33,653 bases of DNA from Lachnospiraceae bacterium (GTDB lineage Bacteria; Bacillota; Clostridia; Lachnospirales; Lachnospiraceae): NCBI GenBank assembly GCA_024695605.1, contig JAILHW010000123.1, positions 1-33,653 on the forward strand, written 5' to 3'. This document shows positions 17,043 through 23,885 of the stretch, piece by piece. The notes beneath the pieces were generated by a model. It searched no databases and was not told the origin of the DNA. It saw only the letters and a list, made by a program, of their open reading frames with translations. A program made the translations under genes and the position numbers. Position 1 is the stretch's first letter; every line of letters begins with the position of its first letter.

Positions 17043-17843
17043 ATGCAGTTTCGACCCTGTATCGATATCCATAACGGCCGGGTGAAGCAGATCGTCGGAT
17101 CCTCCCTTACGGATGCGGGCGATCAGGCCAGGGAAAACTTCGTGGCAACGCAGGATGCGGCTTATTTTGCAAAACTGTATCAAAGCCGCGGGCTTTTGGG
17201 CGGACATGTGATCCTGTTAAACCACAAGGACAGCGCGTACTATGAAGCGACCAGGCAGCAGGCGCTTTTGGCGCTGTCGGCTTATCCGTCGGGACTTCAG
17301 GTAGGCGGCGGGATCGGTGTTGAAAATGCCGCGTCCTTCCTGAAGGCAGGTGCCAGCCATGTGGTGGTGACCTCCTATGTATTTCGGGAGGGCAGGATCG
17401 AGTTTGACAGACTGAACGGGCTAAAGCAGGCAGTGGGCAAAGAGCATCTGGTGCTGGATGTCAGCTGCAGGCGGTTTGGAGACTCCTATTTCGTGTGCAC
17501 CGACAGATGGCAGAACAAGACAGACTTTGCATTGACAGAGGAAAACCTGACCATGCTTTCGGATTACTGTGATGAATTTCTGATCCACGCCGTGGATGTG
17601 GAGGGAAAGAGCAGGGGGATCGAAGAGAGCGTTGCTGCGATCCTGGGAAGCTGGGCAGCCGGACGGCCGCAGTTTCACGAAAAGATCACCTATGCCGGAG
17701 GCGTCGGCAGCTTTGAGGATCTGAAAAAGCTGAAACAGCTGGGAGGCGGCCATGTGAATGTGACCATTGGCAGCAGCCTGGATCTGTTCGGCGGCGATAT
17801 GGCCTTTGACGAGGTGCTTGCGATCTGCAAAGAAGAGCAGTAA
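17043..17843 (+). CDS. hisA: Eukaryotic-type ProFAR isomerase (HisA / yeast HIS6 type)
   Basis: The product should interconvert ProFAR and PRFAR in histidine synthesis. At 266 residues it matches the eukaryotic HIS6-type HisA rather than the common ~240-residue bacterial type. Shared landmarks are CIDIHNGRVKQIVG (Asp8 as likely catalytic acid), YAKLY-like FAKLYQSR, LQVGGGI, HVVVTSYVFREG, LDVSCRR, EFLIHAVDVEG (second acid), YAGGVGSFEDL and GSSLDLFGG. It lies 22 bases after dapB, with AAAGGAG upstream, so it appears to be in the lysine-controlled operon. No other his gene is in the window. Family call secure; the enzymatic role is inferred from family. Confidence 0.9.
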   Translation: MQFRPCIDIHNGRVKQIVGSSLTDAGDQARENFVATQDAAYFAKLYQSRGLLGGHVILLNHKDSAYYEATRQQALLALSAYPSGLQVGGGIGVENAASFLKAGASHVVVTSYVFREGRIEFDRLNGLKQAVGKEHLVLDVSCRRFGDSYFVCTDRWQNKTDFALTEENLTMLSDYCDEFLIHAVDVEGKSRGIEESVAAILGSWAAGRPQFHEKITYAGGVGSFEDLKKLKQLGGGHVNVTIGSSLDLFGGDMAFDEVLAICKEEQ

Positions 17844-17887
17844 GACGGAAAAACGTATAAATGTAAAAAAGATATATGCAAACACAA

Positions 17888-17920
17888 AAGAACCGCTGGT
17901 AACAGCGGTTCTTGTATTAA
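17888..17920 (+). terminator. Hairpin terminator after the dapA-dapB-hisA operon
   Basis: A perfect 10-bp stem (AAGAACCGCT / AGCGGTTCTT) with a 6-base loop lies 45 bases after the hisA stop. The T-tract is weak (CTTGTATT), so termination may be incomplete. Confidence 0.65.
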
Positions 17921-18015
17921 TCCGTTAATACATTTGTGTATCTTAAAACCTAAATCTTGTTTGAAAATTTATATTTTAAAAAGGCACATGAAAAACTGAT
18001 TAATCTTGTGAAGCA

Positions 18016-18216
18016 TTAAAGCTTGTTGACATTAACTGCCTGCGGTCCCTTTTCACCCTGAACTACTTCGTACTCAACAGCCTGGCCTTCTTCCAAAGAC
18101 TTAAAGCCTTCCATGTTTAGTCCTGAGTAGTGAACGAATACGTCATTTCCTGCTTCGTCAGAAATGAAGCCGTATCCCTTCTGATTGTTGAACCACTTTA
18201 CTGTACCTTTGTTCAT
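18016..18216 (-). CDS. Cold-shock domain protein (CspA family)
   Basis: A 66-residue single cold-shock domain, the typical size. RNP1 is KGYGFI (13-18) and RNP2 is VFVHYS (26-31), both on the nucleic-acid-binding face; the start GTVKWFN is the usual N-terminal strand. Members bind single-stranded RNA or DNA and melt RNA structure. GGAGAAAAACA precedes the ATG. The gene is monocistronic with its own promoter. csp paralogue naming is not possible from this window. Confidence 0.95.
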   Translation of the reverse strand: MNKGTVKWFNNQKGYGFISDEAGNDVFVHYSGLNMEGFKSLEEGQAVEYEVVQGEKGPQAVNVNKL

Positions 18217-18265
18217 TGTTTTTCTCCTTCCAAAAGTATTACATCGCAGTTTCTACGACAGTGAC

Positions 18266-18294
18266 AGAATACCATAAATAGGGCAAATTGTAAA
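18266..18294 (-). promoter_or_regulatory. Promoter of the cold-shock gene
   Basis: On the minus strand TTTACA (18289-18294), a 17-bp spacer and TATTCT (18266-18271) form a good housekeeping promoter. The leader would be only about 45 bases, shorter than the long cold-responsive leader of E. coli cspA. Confidence 0.65.
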
Positions 18295-18392
18295 GAAAAA
18301 GCGAACAATTTGTGAAATGTGCACACCTGCGGATAGGCATTTTTGTACGAAATGTTCGCCCAATATGAAGAATAGTTCGTGAATATCTCATA

Positions 18393-18421
18393 TTGTCAAG
18401 ATAACACTTATATGTTAAGTT
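18393..18421 (+). promoter_or_regulatory. Possible promoter of the PTS-type permease gene
   Basis: TTGTCA (18393-18398) and TAAGTT (18416-18421) are 17 bp apart. The -10 match is weak. A short inverted repeat, AGATAAC ... GTTATCT, flanks the -10 and could be an operator. The rest of 18217-18481 is AT-rich with several CGAAC/GTTCG repeats and no gene. Confidence 0.3.
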
Positions 18422-18481
18422 ATCTTTTTGGGAGAACCCCGGGAAAACCGAATATTCAGGGAAACAACAAAGGAGAACAAC

Positions 18482-19546
18482 ATGGAGAAGGGGAAAAAGA
18501 TACTGCATAAGATATTTATTGACGGATTATCCGGCATGGCAACGGGACTGTTTGCCACACTGATCATCGGAACGATCATCGCGCAGATCGGTGCATTGCT
18601 GCCGGGCGTCGTCGGAACCAGCGTGGTTATGATGGGAAAGATCGCATCCTCCGTAACGGGTGCGGGCATCGGTATCGGTGTGGCCATCAAGTATAAGGAG
18701 AGCCCCCTGGTCATCATATCCGCTGCAACGGCAGGCATGATGGGAGCCTTTGCTTCCAAGATCCTGGCCGGAACGGTTCTGGTGGAAGGCGTGATCAACT
18801 ATGCAGGACCCGGTGAACCGCTGGGCGCCTTTATCGCAGCGCTGGTTGCCATCGGTCTGGGACATCTGGTAAGCGGAAAGACCAAGGTGGACATTCTGAT
18901 TACACCCTTTGTCGCAATCGTCAGCGGCTCAGCCGTTGGACTTGTTTTGGGACCGCCGATCTCAGCCTTCATGGCATTTCTGGGACAGCTTGTTAATGTA
19001 AATGTAGAAGCACATCCCTTTGTGGGTGGTATCATCGTATCCGTTCTTATGGGTATCATCTTAACCCTTCCCATCAGCTCCGCAGCACTGGGCATCATCC
19101 TGAACCTGTCCGGTCTTGCAGCCGGAGCGGCAACCGCAGGATGCTGTGCCAATATGGTCGGCTTTGCTGTGGCAAGCTTTAAGGACAATGGTATCAACGG
19201 ACTTCTGGCACAGGGCCTTGGAACCAGTATGCTGCAGATCGGCAACATCGTGAAGAAGCCTGTGATCTGGCTGCCTGCGATCCTGACCAGTGCCGTGCTT
19301 GGACCTGTTTCCACCCTTGCACTGAAGATGACAAACAACGCAACCGGCTCCGGAATGGGCTCTGCAGGTCTTGTGGGACAGATCACAACCTACCAGACCA
19401 TGGCACCCGAGATTGGAGGAGGCATGGCGCTTGTAAAGATCATCCTTCTGCATTTCGTGCTGACGGCAGTGCTTTCCTTCCTGTTTACCATGCTTTTGAA
19501 AAAGGTCGGCTGGATCAAAGATGGAGACATGAAGCTGGACGTGTAG
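18482..19546 (+). CDS. PTS_EIIC_2-type membrane protein (orphan PTS permease-like)
   Basis: A 354-residue, very hydrophobic protein with about nine to ten membrane helices and many Gly/Ala. The sequence pattern (IFIDGLSGMATGLFATLIIGTI, ITPFVAIVSG, GCCANMVGFAVASFKDNG, VSTLALKMTNNATGSGMG) matches the family annotated as PTS_EIIC_2, which resembles PTS sugar-transport subunit IIC but usually occurs without IIA/IIB. No IIA or IIB gene is nearby, so true phosphotransfer transport is uncertain. The start at 18482 is chosen because AAAGGAG lies 6 bases upstream; the open frame extends to 18428 without a ribosome site. Confidence 0.82.
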   Translation: MEKGKKILHKIFIDGLSGMATGLFATLIIGTIIAQIGALLPGVVGTSVVMMGKIASSVTGAGIGIGVAIKYKESPLVIISAATAGMMGAFASKILAGTVLVEGVINYAGPGEPLGAFIAALVAIGLGHLVSGKTKVDILITPFVAIVSGSAVGLVLGPPISAFMAFLGQLVNVNVEAHPFVGGIIVSVLMGIILTLPISSAALGIILNLSGLAAGAATAGCCANMVGFAVASFKDNGINGLLAQGLGTSMLQIGNIVKKPVIWLPAILTSAVLGPVSTLALKMTNNATGSGMGSAGLVGQITTYQTMAPEIGGGMALVKIILLHFVLTAVLSFLFTMLLKKVGWIKDGDMKLDV

Positions 19547-19563
19547 ATATGGCTATTCACAGA

Positions 19564-19625
19564 TGGATATCAAAAAGAAGCAGCTCGCAAGTTTACTTGC
19601 TGGAGCTGCTTCTTTTTAATATCCA
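19564..19625. terminator. Very long near-perfect hairpin terminator after the permease gene
   Basis: The arms (from TGGATAT at 19564 and to ATATCCA at 19625) pair over about 23 bp with one mismatch. A second small stem, GCAAG-TTTA-CTTGC (19587-19600), forms the apex. A-run and T-run sides (AAAAAGAAGCAGC / GCTGCTTCTTTTT) allow termination in both directions. Confidence 0.85.
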
Positions 19626-19626
19626 A

Positions 19627-19728
19627 CCTGCGAAGCAGGAATTCCCAGCTTCATGAGTAATCGTAGCACGAAGTGCGGAGAAGCCGCGAAGCGGCGGATT
19701 ACGAATGGTGCCGGGAATTTCTGGGAAT
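19627..19728. repeat. Structured intergenic element with three C(GAA)G hairpins
   Basis: Three perfect small hairpins share a GAA loop: CCTGC-GAA-GCAGG (19627-19639), GCAC-GAA-GTGC (19666-19676) and GCCGC-GAA-GCGGC (19683-19695). The last two sit inside stems formed by GTAATCG/CGGATTAC (19657-19663 with 19695-19702) and ATTCCCAG/CTGGGAAT (19641-19648 with 19721-19728). It resembles dispersed palindromic repeats of Clostridia genomes and may also end the minus-strand YerC transcript. Confidence 0.65.
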
Positions 19729-19741
19729 AGAATATTTCATA

Positions 19742-20053
19742 TTAATCATCTGCACCCTTCATCTGCATTCTCTCAAACACGACATCATAGCTCCCATTTC
19801 CATAGGTCAGCGAACGATTGACACGGCTGATGGTTGCCGTGGAGGCACCTGTTTTTTCGGCAATCTCCAGGTAGGTCTTTTTCTCATCCAGCATTTTGGC
19901 AACCTCTAATCGCTGGGCAAGAGAGAGGATCTCGTTCACGGTACAGATGTCCTCGAAAAAGGAATGACATTCCTCCGGCGTCTTGAGGGTCAGGATCGCT
20001 TCAAACAGCTGATCGACAGCTTCGGACTGTAGTTTTTTGATCATGTTATCCAT
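19742..20053 (-). CDS. YerC/YecD family TrpR-related DNA-binding protein
   Basis: A 103-residue protein matching the YerC/YecD branch of the Trp repressor superfamily: an N-terminal helical part (LFEAILTLKTPEECHSFFEDIC), then TVNEILSLAQRLEVAKML and the helix-turn-helix TYLEIAEKTGASTATISRVNRSL, ending with a short tail. TrpR-type proteins bind palindromic operators as dimers. Members are often small-molecule-responsive, but the effector of YerC proteins is not established. GGAAAGG lies very near the first ATG (20053); the in-frame ATG at 20044 is an alternative start. A palindrome lies in its own leader. It is divergent from the DUF1836 operon. Confidence 0.92.
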   Translation of the reverse strand: MDNMIKKLQSEAVDQLFEAILTLKTPEECHSFFEDICTVNEILSLAQRLEVAKMLDEKKTYLEIAEKTGASTATISRVNRSLTYGNGSYDVVFERMQMKGADD

Positions 20054-20097
20054 ATCCTTTCCAGGCGGAAAAGCCTGTGTGAAAGCAGGTGTGCAAT

Positions 20098-20117
20098 ACA
20101 GTACACTTTAGTACTGT
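20098..20117. promoter_or_regulatory. Candidate operator palindrome in the yerC-like leader
   Basis: ACAGTAC-ACTTTA-GTACTGT is a perfect 7-bp inverted repeat around a 6-base centre. It lies just downstream of the predicted minus-strand start (about +21 to +40), a position suited to autorepression. The GTAC cores recall TrpR operators, though this is only a resemblance. Confidence 0.5.
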
Positions 20118-20144
20118 GAAATTGTAACGTCATAAATTAAACGT

Positions 20145-20173
20145 ATTGTAACACACCTTTTCGGATTCGTCAA
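20145..20173 (-). promoter_or_regulatory. Promoter of the yerC-like gene
   Basis: On the minus strand TTGACG (20168-20173), a 17-bp spacer and TACAAT (20145-20150) match the sigma-A consensus at 10 of 12 positions. Leader length is about 85 bases. Confidence 0.75.
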
Positions 20174-20190
20174 AAACCCGCCCCTTTCTG

Positions 20191-20219
20191 TTTACAAATA
20201 GTTTTGATTACTATATAAT
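20191..20219 (+). promoter_or_regulatory. Promoter of the DUF1836 / hydrolase / greA / pcrA operon
   Basis: TTTACA (20191-20196), 17 bp and a perfect TATAAT (20214-20219). The start should be near 20227, about 40 bases before the ATG at 20268. It lies back-to-back with the yerC-like promoter, only 17 bases between the two -35 boxes. Confidence 0.8.
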
Positions 20220-20267
20220 GTGGTTTGAGTATTTTTATCAAACAGACACCGGGCAGGAGCGATCGAT

Positions 20268-20921
20268 ATGACAATATCAGAAAAAAACGAAGATTTACTC
20301 AAAAGCATAATGGCCAGCTTTGATCGGATCAAGCACGTGGATTCCAAGGATCTGCCGGACATCGATCTGTATATGGATCAGGTCACCTCATTTATGGACA
20401 GCAGGCTGAAGCCTACGACGAGGCATCCCGAGACGGATAAGATCCTGACCAAGACCATGATCAACAACTATGCCAAGAATGATCTGCTGCCGCCGCCGGT
20501 GAAGAAGAAGTATTCCAAAGAGCATATGCTGGTGCTCATCTTCATCTATTATTTTAAGAACGTGATGTCCATTGTGGATATTCAGGAAATATTGGGCCCG
20601 ATCACAGAGCAGTATTTTGATGCGCATGAAGGGATGAGCCTGACCGATATCTATGATGAGGTATTCAGCTTAAGAGACGAAGAGGTGGAGCTTTTAAAGA
20701 GCAGTGTGGAAAGCTGCTTTCGGTATTCCCACGGCCTGTTTGAGCAGGCGGATAAGGACAAGGATTTTTTGAAGCATTTCGCTTTTATCTGTATGCTGTG
20801 TCTGGATGTTTATACCAAGAAGTTGCTGATCGAAAAGCTTGTGGACCAGATCCGTGAGGAAGCAAAGGAAAGCGGCGAAGATAAGAAGCCGGAAAAACGA
20901 GAGAGAAAACGCGGAGAATAG
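20268..20921 (+). CDS. DUF1836 domain protein
   Basis: A 217-residue soluble protein. The N-terminal part shows the DUF1836 pattern: DLPDIDLYMDQVTSFMDSRL, then TKTMINNYAKNDLLPPPVKKKYS and HMLVLIFIYYFKNVMSIVDIQ, which looks like a MerR-type or winged helix-turn-helix followed by helices. The last ~25 residues are highly charged (Lys/Glu/Arg). Family function is unknown; DNA binding is a reasonable guess from the TKTMINNY...LPPP pattern. AGGAG lies upstream of the ATG. The hydrolase gene starts 6 bases after its stop, so the two are co-translated or at least co-transcribed. Confidence 0.85.
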   Translation: MTISEKNEDLLKSIMASFDRIKHVDSKDLPDIDLYMDQVTSFMDSRLKPTTRHPETDKILTKTMINNYAKNDLLPPPVKKKYSKEHMLVLIFIYYFKNVMSIVDIQEILGPITEQYFDAHEGMSLTDIYDEVFSLRDEEVELLKSSVESCFRYSHGLFEQADKDKDFLKHFAFICMLCLDVYTKKLLIEKLVDQIREEAKESGEDKKPEKRERKRGE

Positions 20922-20927
20922 GAGATT

Positions 20928-23366
20928 ATGATAATTGCACTTGACCCCGGCCACGGCGGAGGGAATTCGGGACTGACCCATAACGGGATCGTGGAAAAGC
21001 ACATCACCCGGATCACCGCGCAGGCCATGAAAGAGGAACTTGAACGATACGAGAACGTGGAAGTATTCATCACCGATCCGGATGAAGAATGCGACATGTC
21101 TTTAAAGGAAAGAGCGGCAAATGCAAAAAATGCGGGGGCTGATGTGCTCATCAGCCTCCACTTTAATATGTCCGAGGAGCATACGATGTTCGGATCCGAG
21201 GTATGGATCCCCTGCAACGGATTGCATCATGCGGATATGCATTCCCTCGGCGATATCTTTATGGAGCAGTTCGGGGAGATCGGGCTGACCAAAAGAGGCG
21301 TGAAAACACGTCTCAACGACAGAGGCACCGATTACTACGGGATCCTGAGAGAGTCCGTGGCACTGGATATGAATGCCATTTTGGTGGAGCATTGCTATGC
21401 GGATCATGCACAGGATGCGGAGTACATCGCTTCGGATGAGAACTACAAGGCCTTCGGGAAGATGGATGCCACGGCCGTGGCCAAGTATTATCATCTCAAA
21501 TCCATTGACGGTACAGCCGATTACACAGACTATGTAAAGAACGGCTATTTTGCACCGGAGAGTGCCGTAGGACCGGATAAAACGGGACCGGAGGCTGTGT
21601 CCATCAAATGGACGGGCACCACAAAAAACGAGGCGCCTGCCGGGACTGCTTCGGATACCGAAGAGGCCCTGACGGATGAGGAAGCACAGCAGACCGAGCA
21701 GGAAGAGGCAAAGACCCCGGATGGCCGGATCCGCAATCACGATATCCAGACCTATCACATTCAGGGAAATGAGCCCGAGACCGAGATCGTCTATTATGAA
21801 TACAGTCTTGACGGCGGTCAGAGCTGGTCTGGGCTTATGCCTTTTGCACCGGGACAGACGCAGATGGACATTCAGATCGAAGGGGTTATGCCCGGTGATC
21901 AGGTGGTGGCAAGGCTGTATAACGGCTATACCGTCAGCGGAAGGAGCAATACCATAGAGTATAAGCCGGCACCGCCTATGGAAGCCATCGATTCGGACCG
22001 GGATGTGGGGTCCCTTACCAAAGCGTATGAAAGCGGAAGGATCAGCTTAGAGAACCTGGGCAAATACTATCGGATCAGTGAAAGGTGGAATGGCATCGGC
22101 ATCATTCTGACGGTGGGGTGTCTGATCGGTCTGATCGTGACCCTGATCGAAGGCAGGCGCCTGAAGGAGCGTGCGCGCACGCGAAGAAAACAGGAGCTCA
22201 TCGGTCTTGGAGTGGAGCAGGCATCCAAAGCCTGGGAAGGGACAGAGACAAAGACCGGAGATATGCTGCCGACCAATCTGGAGCATATCGATCAGGCACA
22301 GCAGGAGATTTTATCTGCCAAGATCGAGAGCCAGTATCGCAGAGAGTATGAAAAGCGGGACCGCAGAAAACGGCGCAGACTGGCCAGACTGACGGTGGCC
22401 TGGGGATTTGCCGTTGCCTTTATGTTCATAGCCTCCTTTATTCCCAAGCACCTTTTGGGAAAGGCGATGGAGGAGCAGCAGATCGTTGTAGAGGAAGCGC
22501 TCGAGGCCAGAGATGAGGCGGCCAGGATCAATGACGAGCATGAGAAGGTCCGCAAGCAGCAGGAGAAGGAAGCAAATGAACTGATCGTGATCTCCGAAGG
22601 TGAGGTAGAGGGCGAATATGTACCCAAGACAGAACCGGAGACCGTCACAATCTATGACATTGCAAAGGGCTATATGCGGGTGCCGCTAGTGGCGGATATT
22701 GCCAGAAACCCGTATGATCTGAATGCATTTACCGGAGAAGGACTCAAAAAGAGCTATCCGGGAGCGATGATCGGCATCGATGTTTCCAAGTTCCAGGGGG
22801 ATATCGACTGGGAAGCAGTGGCGGCGTCCGGCGTACAGTTTGTTATCATCAGGCTGGGCTCCAGGGGCTATGGCTCCGGGGAACTGGTCATGGATGATAA
22901 GTTTGTGGAGAATATCGAAGGAGCCCAGGCGGCGGGGATCAAAACGGGCGTCTATTTCTTTTCCACCGCCCTGAATGAAAAAGAAGCGGTAGCAGAGGCC
23001 GATTATGTACTGGATGCTATTGCGGGATACCGTATCGATATGCCTGTTGTATTTGATACCGAGATCATCACCTACGATAAGGCGAGAAATGCCGATATGA
23101 CGCCCAATGAGCTGACACAGGCGACCAGGGCCTTTTGCGACAGGATCAAAAATGCAGGCTATACACCGATGATCTATGCCAATGCCAAGCGGTTTACCAC
23201 GGTGCTTCACCTTGAGGAGCTCGAGGGCTATGAGAAATGGCTGGCAGACTATCGCAGCGTTCCGGATTATCCGTATGATTTCAGAATGCTGCAGTTTACC
23301 GAGCACGGCAGTGTGCCCGGGATCGCGACAGATGTGGATATCAATCTGTTATTCAGTAAGCAGTAA
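20928..23366 (+). CDS. Double-headed cell-wall hydrolase: N-terminal amidase_3 plus C-terminal GH25 lysozyme
   Basis: An 812-residue fusion. Residues 1-190 are a zinc N-acetylmuramoyl-L-alanine amidase (DPGHGG with His9, GIVEKH with Glu23, SLHFN with His78, ILVEHCY with catalytic Glu154). A low-complexity linker (about 205-270) and an Ig-like segment (about 270-345, YYEYSLDGGQSWSG) follow. Two membrane segments (about 389-408 and 488-507) bracket a strongly basic loop containing RRLKERARTRRK and KRDRRKRRRLAR. A charged coiled coil (510-555) leads to a GH25 muramidase (613-812: GIDVSKFQG with Asp618, VVFDTE with Asp710 and Glu712, DVDIN). No signal peptide precedes the amidase; its first strand starts at residue 2. 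GGAG lies upstream of the ATG, just after the DUF1836 stop. Domain calls are firm; overall topology is puzzling. Confidence 0.92.
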   Translation: MIIALDPGHGGGNSGLTHNGIVEKHITRITAQAMKEELERYENVEVFITDPDEECDMSLKERAANAKNAGADVLISLHFNMSEEHTMFGSEVWIPCNGLHHADMHSLGDIFMEQFGEIGLTKRGVKTRLNDRGTDYYGILRESVALDMNAILVEHCYADHAQDAEYIASDENYKAFGKMDATAVAKYYHLKSIDGTADYTDYVKNGYFAPESAVGPDKTGPEAVSIKWTGTTKNEAPAGTASDTEEALTDEEAQQTEQEEAKTPDGRIRNHDIQTYHIQGNEPETEIVYYEYSLDGGQSWSGLMPFAPGQTQMDIQIEGVMPGDQVVARLYNGYTVSGRSNTIEYKPAPPMEAIDSDRDVGSLTKAYESGRISLENLGKYYRISERWNGIGIILTVGCLIGLIVTLIEGRRLKERARTRRKQELIGLGVEQASKAWEGTETKTGDMLPTNLEHIDQAQQEILSAKIESQYRREYEKRDRRKRRRLARLTVAWGFAVAFMFIASFIPKHLLGKAMEEQQIVVEEALEARDEAARINDEHEKVRKQQEKEANELIVISEGEVEGEYVPKTEPETVTIYDIAKGYMRVPLVADIARNPYDLNAFTGEGLKKSYPGAMIGIDVSKFQGDIDWEAVAASGVQFVIIRLGSRGYGSGELVMDDKFVENIEGAQAAGIKTGVYFFSTALNEKEAVAEADYVLDAIAGYRIDMPVVFDTEIITYDKARNADMTPNELTQATRAFCDRIKNAGYTPMIYANAKRFTTVLHLEELEGYEKWLADYRSVPDYPYDFRMLQFTEHGSVPGIATDVDINLLFSKQ

Positions 23367-23376
23367 GGAGACGATG

Positions 23377-23880
23377 ATGAGAGATCGACTGACACAATCA
23401 GATATTGATAAAATGCAAAAGGAGATCGATTACCGGGCCGGGGAGCTTCGCACCAATCTGATCGAAGCGGTGAAGGTGGCAAGGGCACAGGGAGATCTGA
23501 GTGAGAATTTCGAATACTATGCAGCCAAGCGGGAGAAAAACCGCAATGAGAGCAGGATCCGGTATCTGGAGAATATGATCAAGACCGCACGGATCATTGA
23601 GGACCACTCCGGTGAGGATGAAGTGGGCATGAATACGAAGGTGACGGTGTTTGTGGAGGAGGATCAGGCAGAGGAGACTTACAAGATTGTGACGACGATC
23701 CGCAGCGATACCTTAAAGGGACTGATCAGCATCGAATCCCCGGTGGGCAAGGCACTTTTGGGCAAGAAGGTCGGAGACAGGGTAAAGATTGATGTCAACG
23801 ATTCCTACAGCTATTATGTCCAGATCCGACGGATCGATAAAACGGAAGGCGACGAAAACGACCGGATACGGGGGTATTAA
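23377..23880 (+). CDS. greA: Transcript cleavage factor GreA
   Basis: A GreA-family factor of about 168 residues that enters the secondary channel of RNA polymerase and stimulates cleavage of backtracked RNA. The N-terminal coiled coil carries the acidic tip GDLSENFEYYAAK (Asp and Glu at the positions that coordinate Mg). The C-terminal FKBP-like domain ends with SPVGKALLGKKVGDRVKI. AAGGAG overlaps the stop of the hydrolase gene and sits 6 bases before this ATG; the adjacent ATG at 23374 would be only 3 bases away. pcrA follows after 5 bases. Confidence 0.93.
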   Translation: MRDRLTQSDIDKMQKEIDYRAGELRTNLIEAVKVARAQGDLSENFEYYAAKREKNRNESRIRYLENMIKTARIIEDHSGEDEVGMNTKVTVFVEEDQAEETYKIVTTIRSDTLKGLISIESPVGKALLGKKVGDRVKIDVNDSYSYYVQIRRIDKTEGDENDRIRGY

Positions 23881-23885
23881 AGGGT

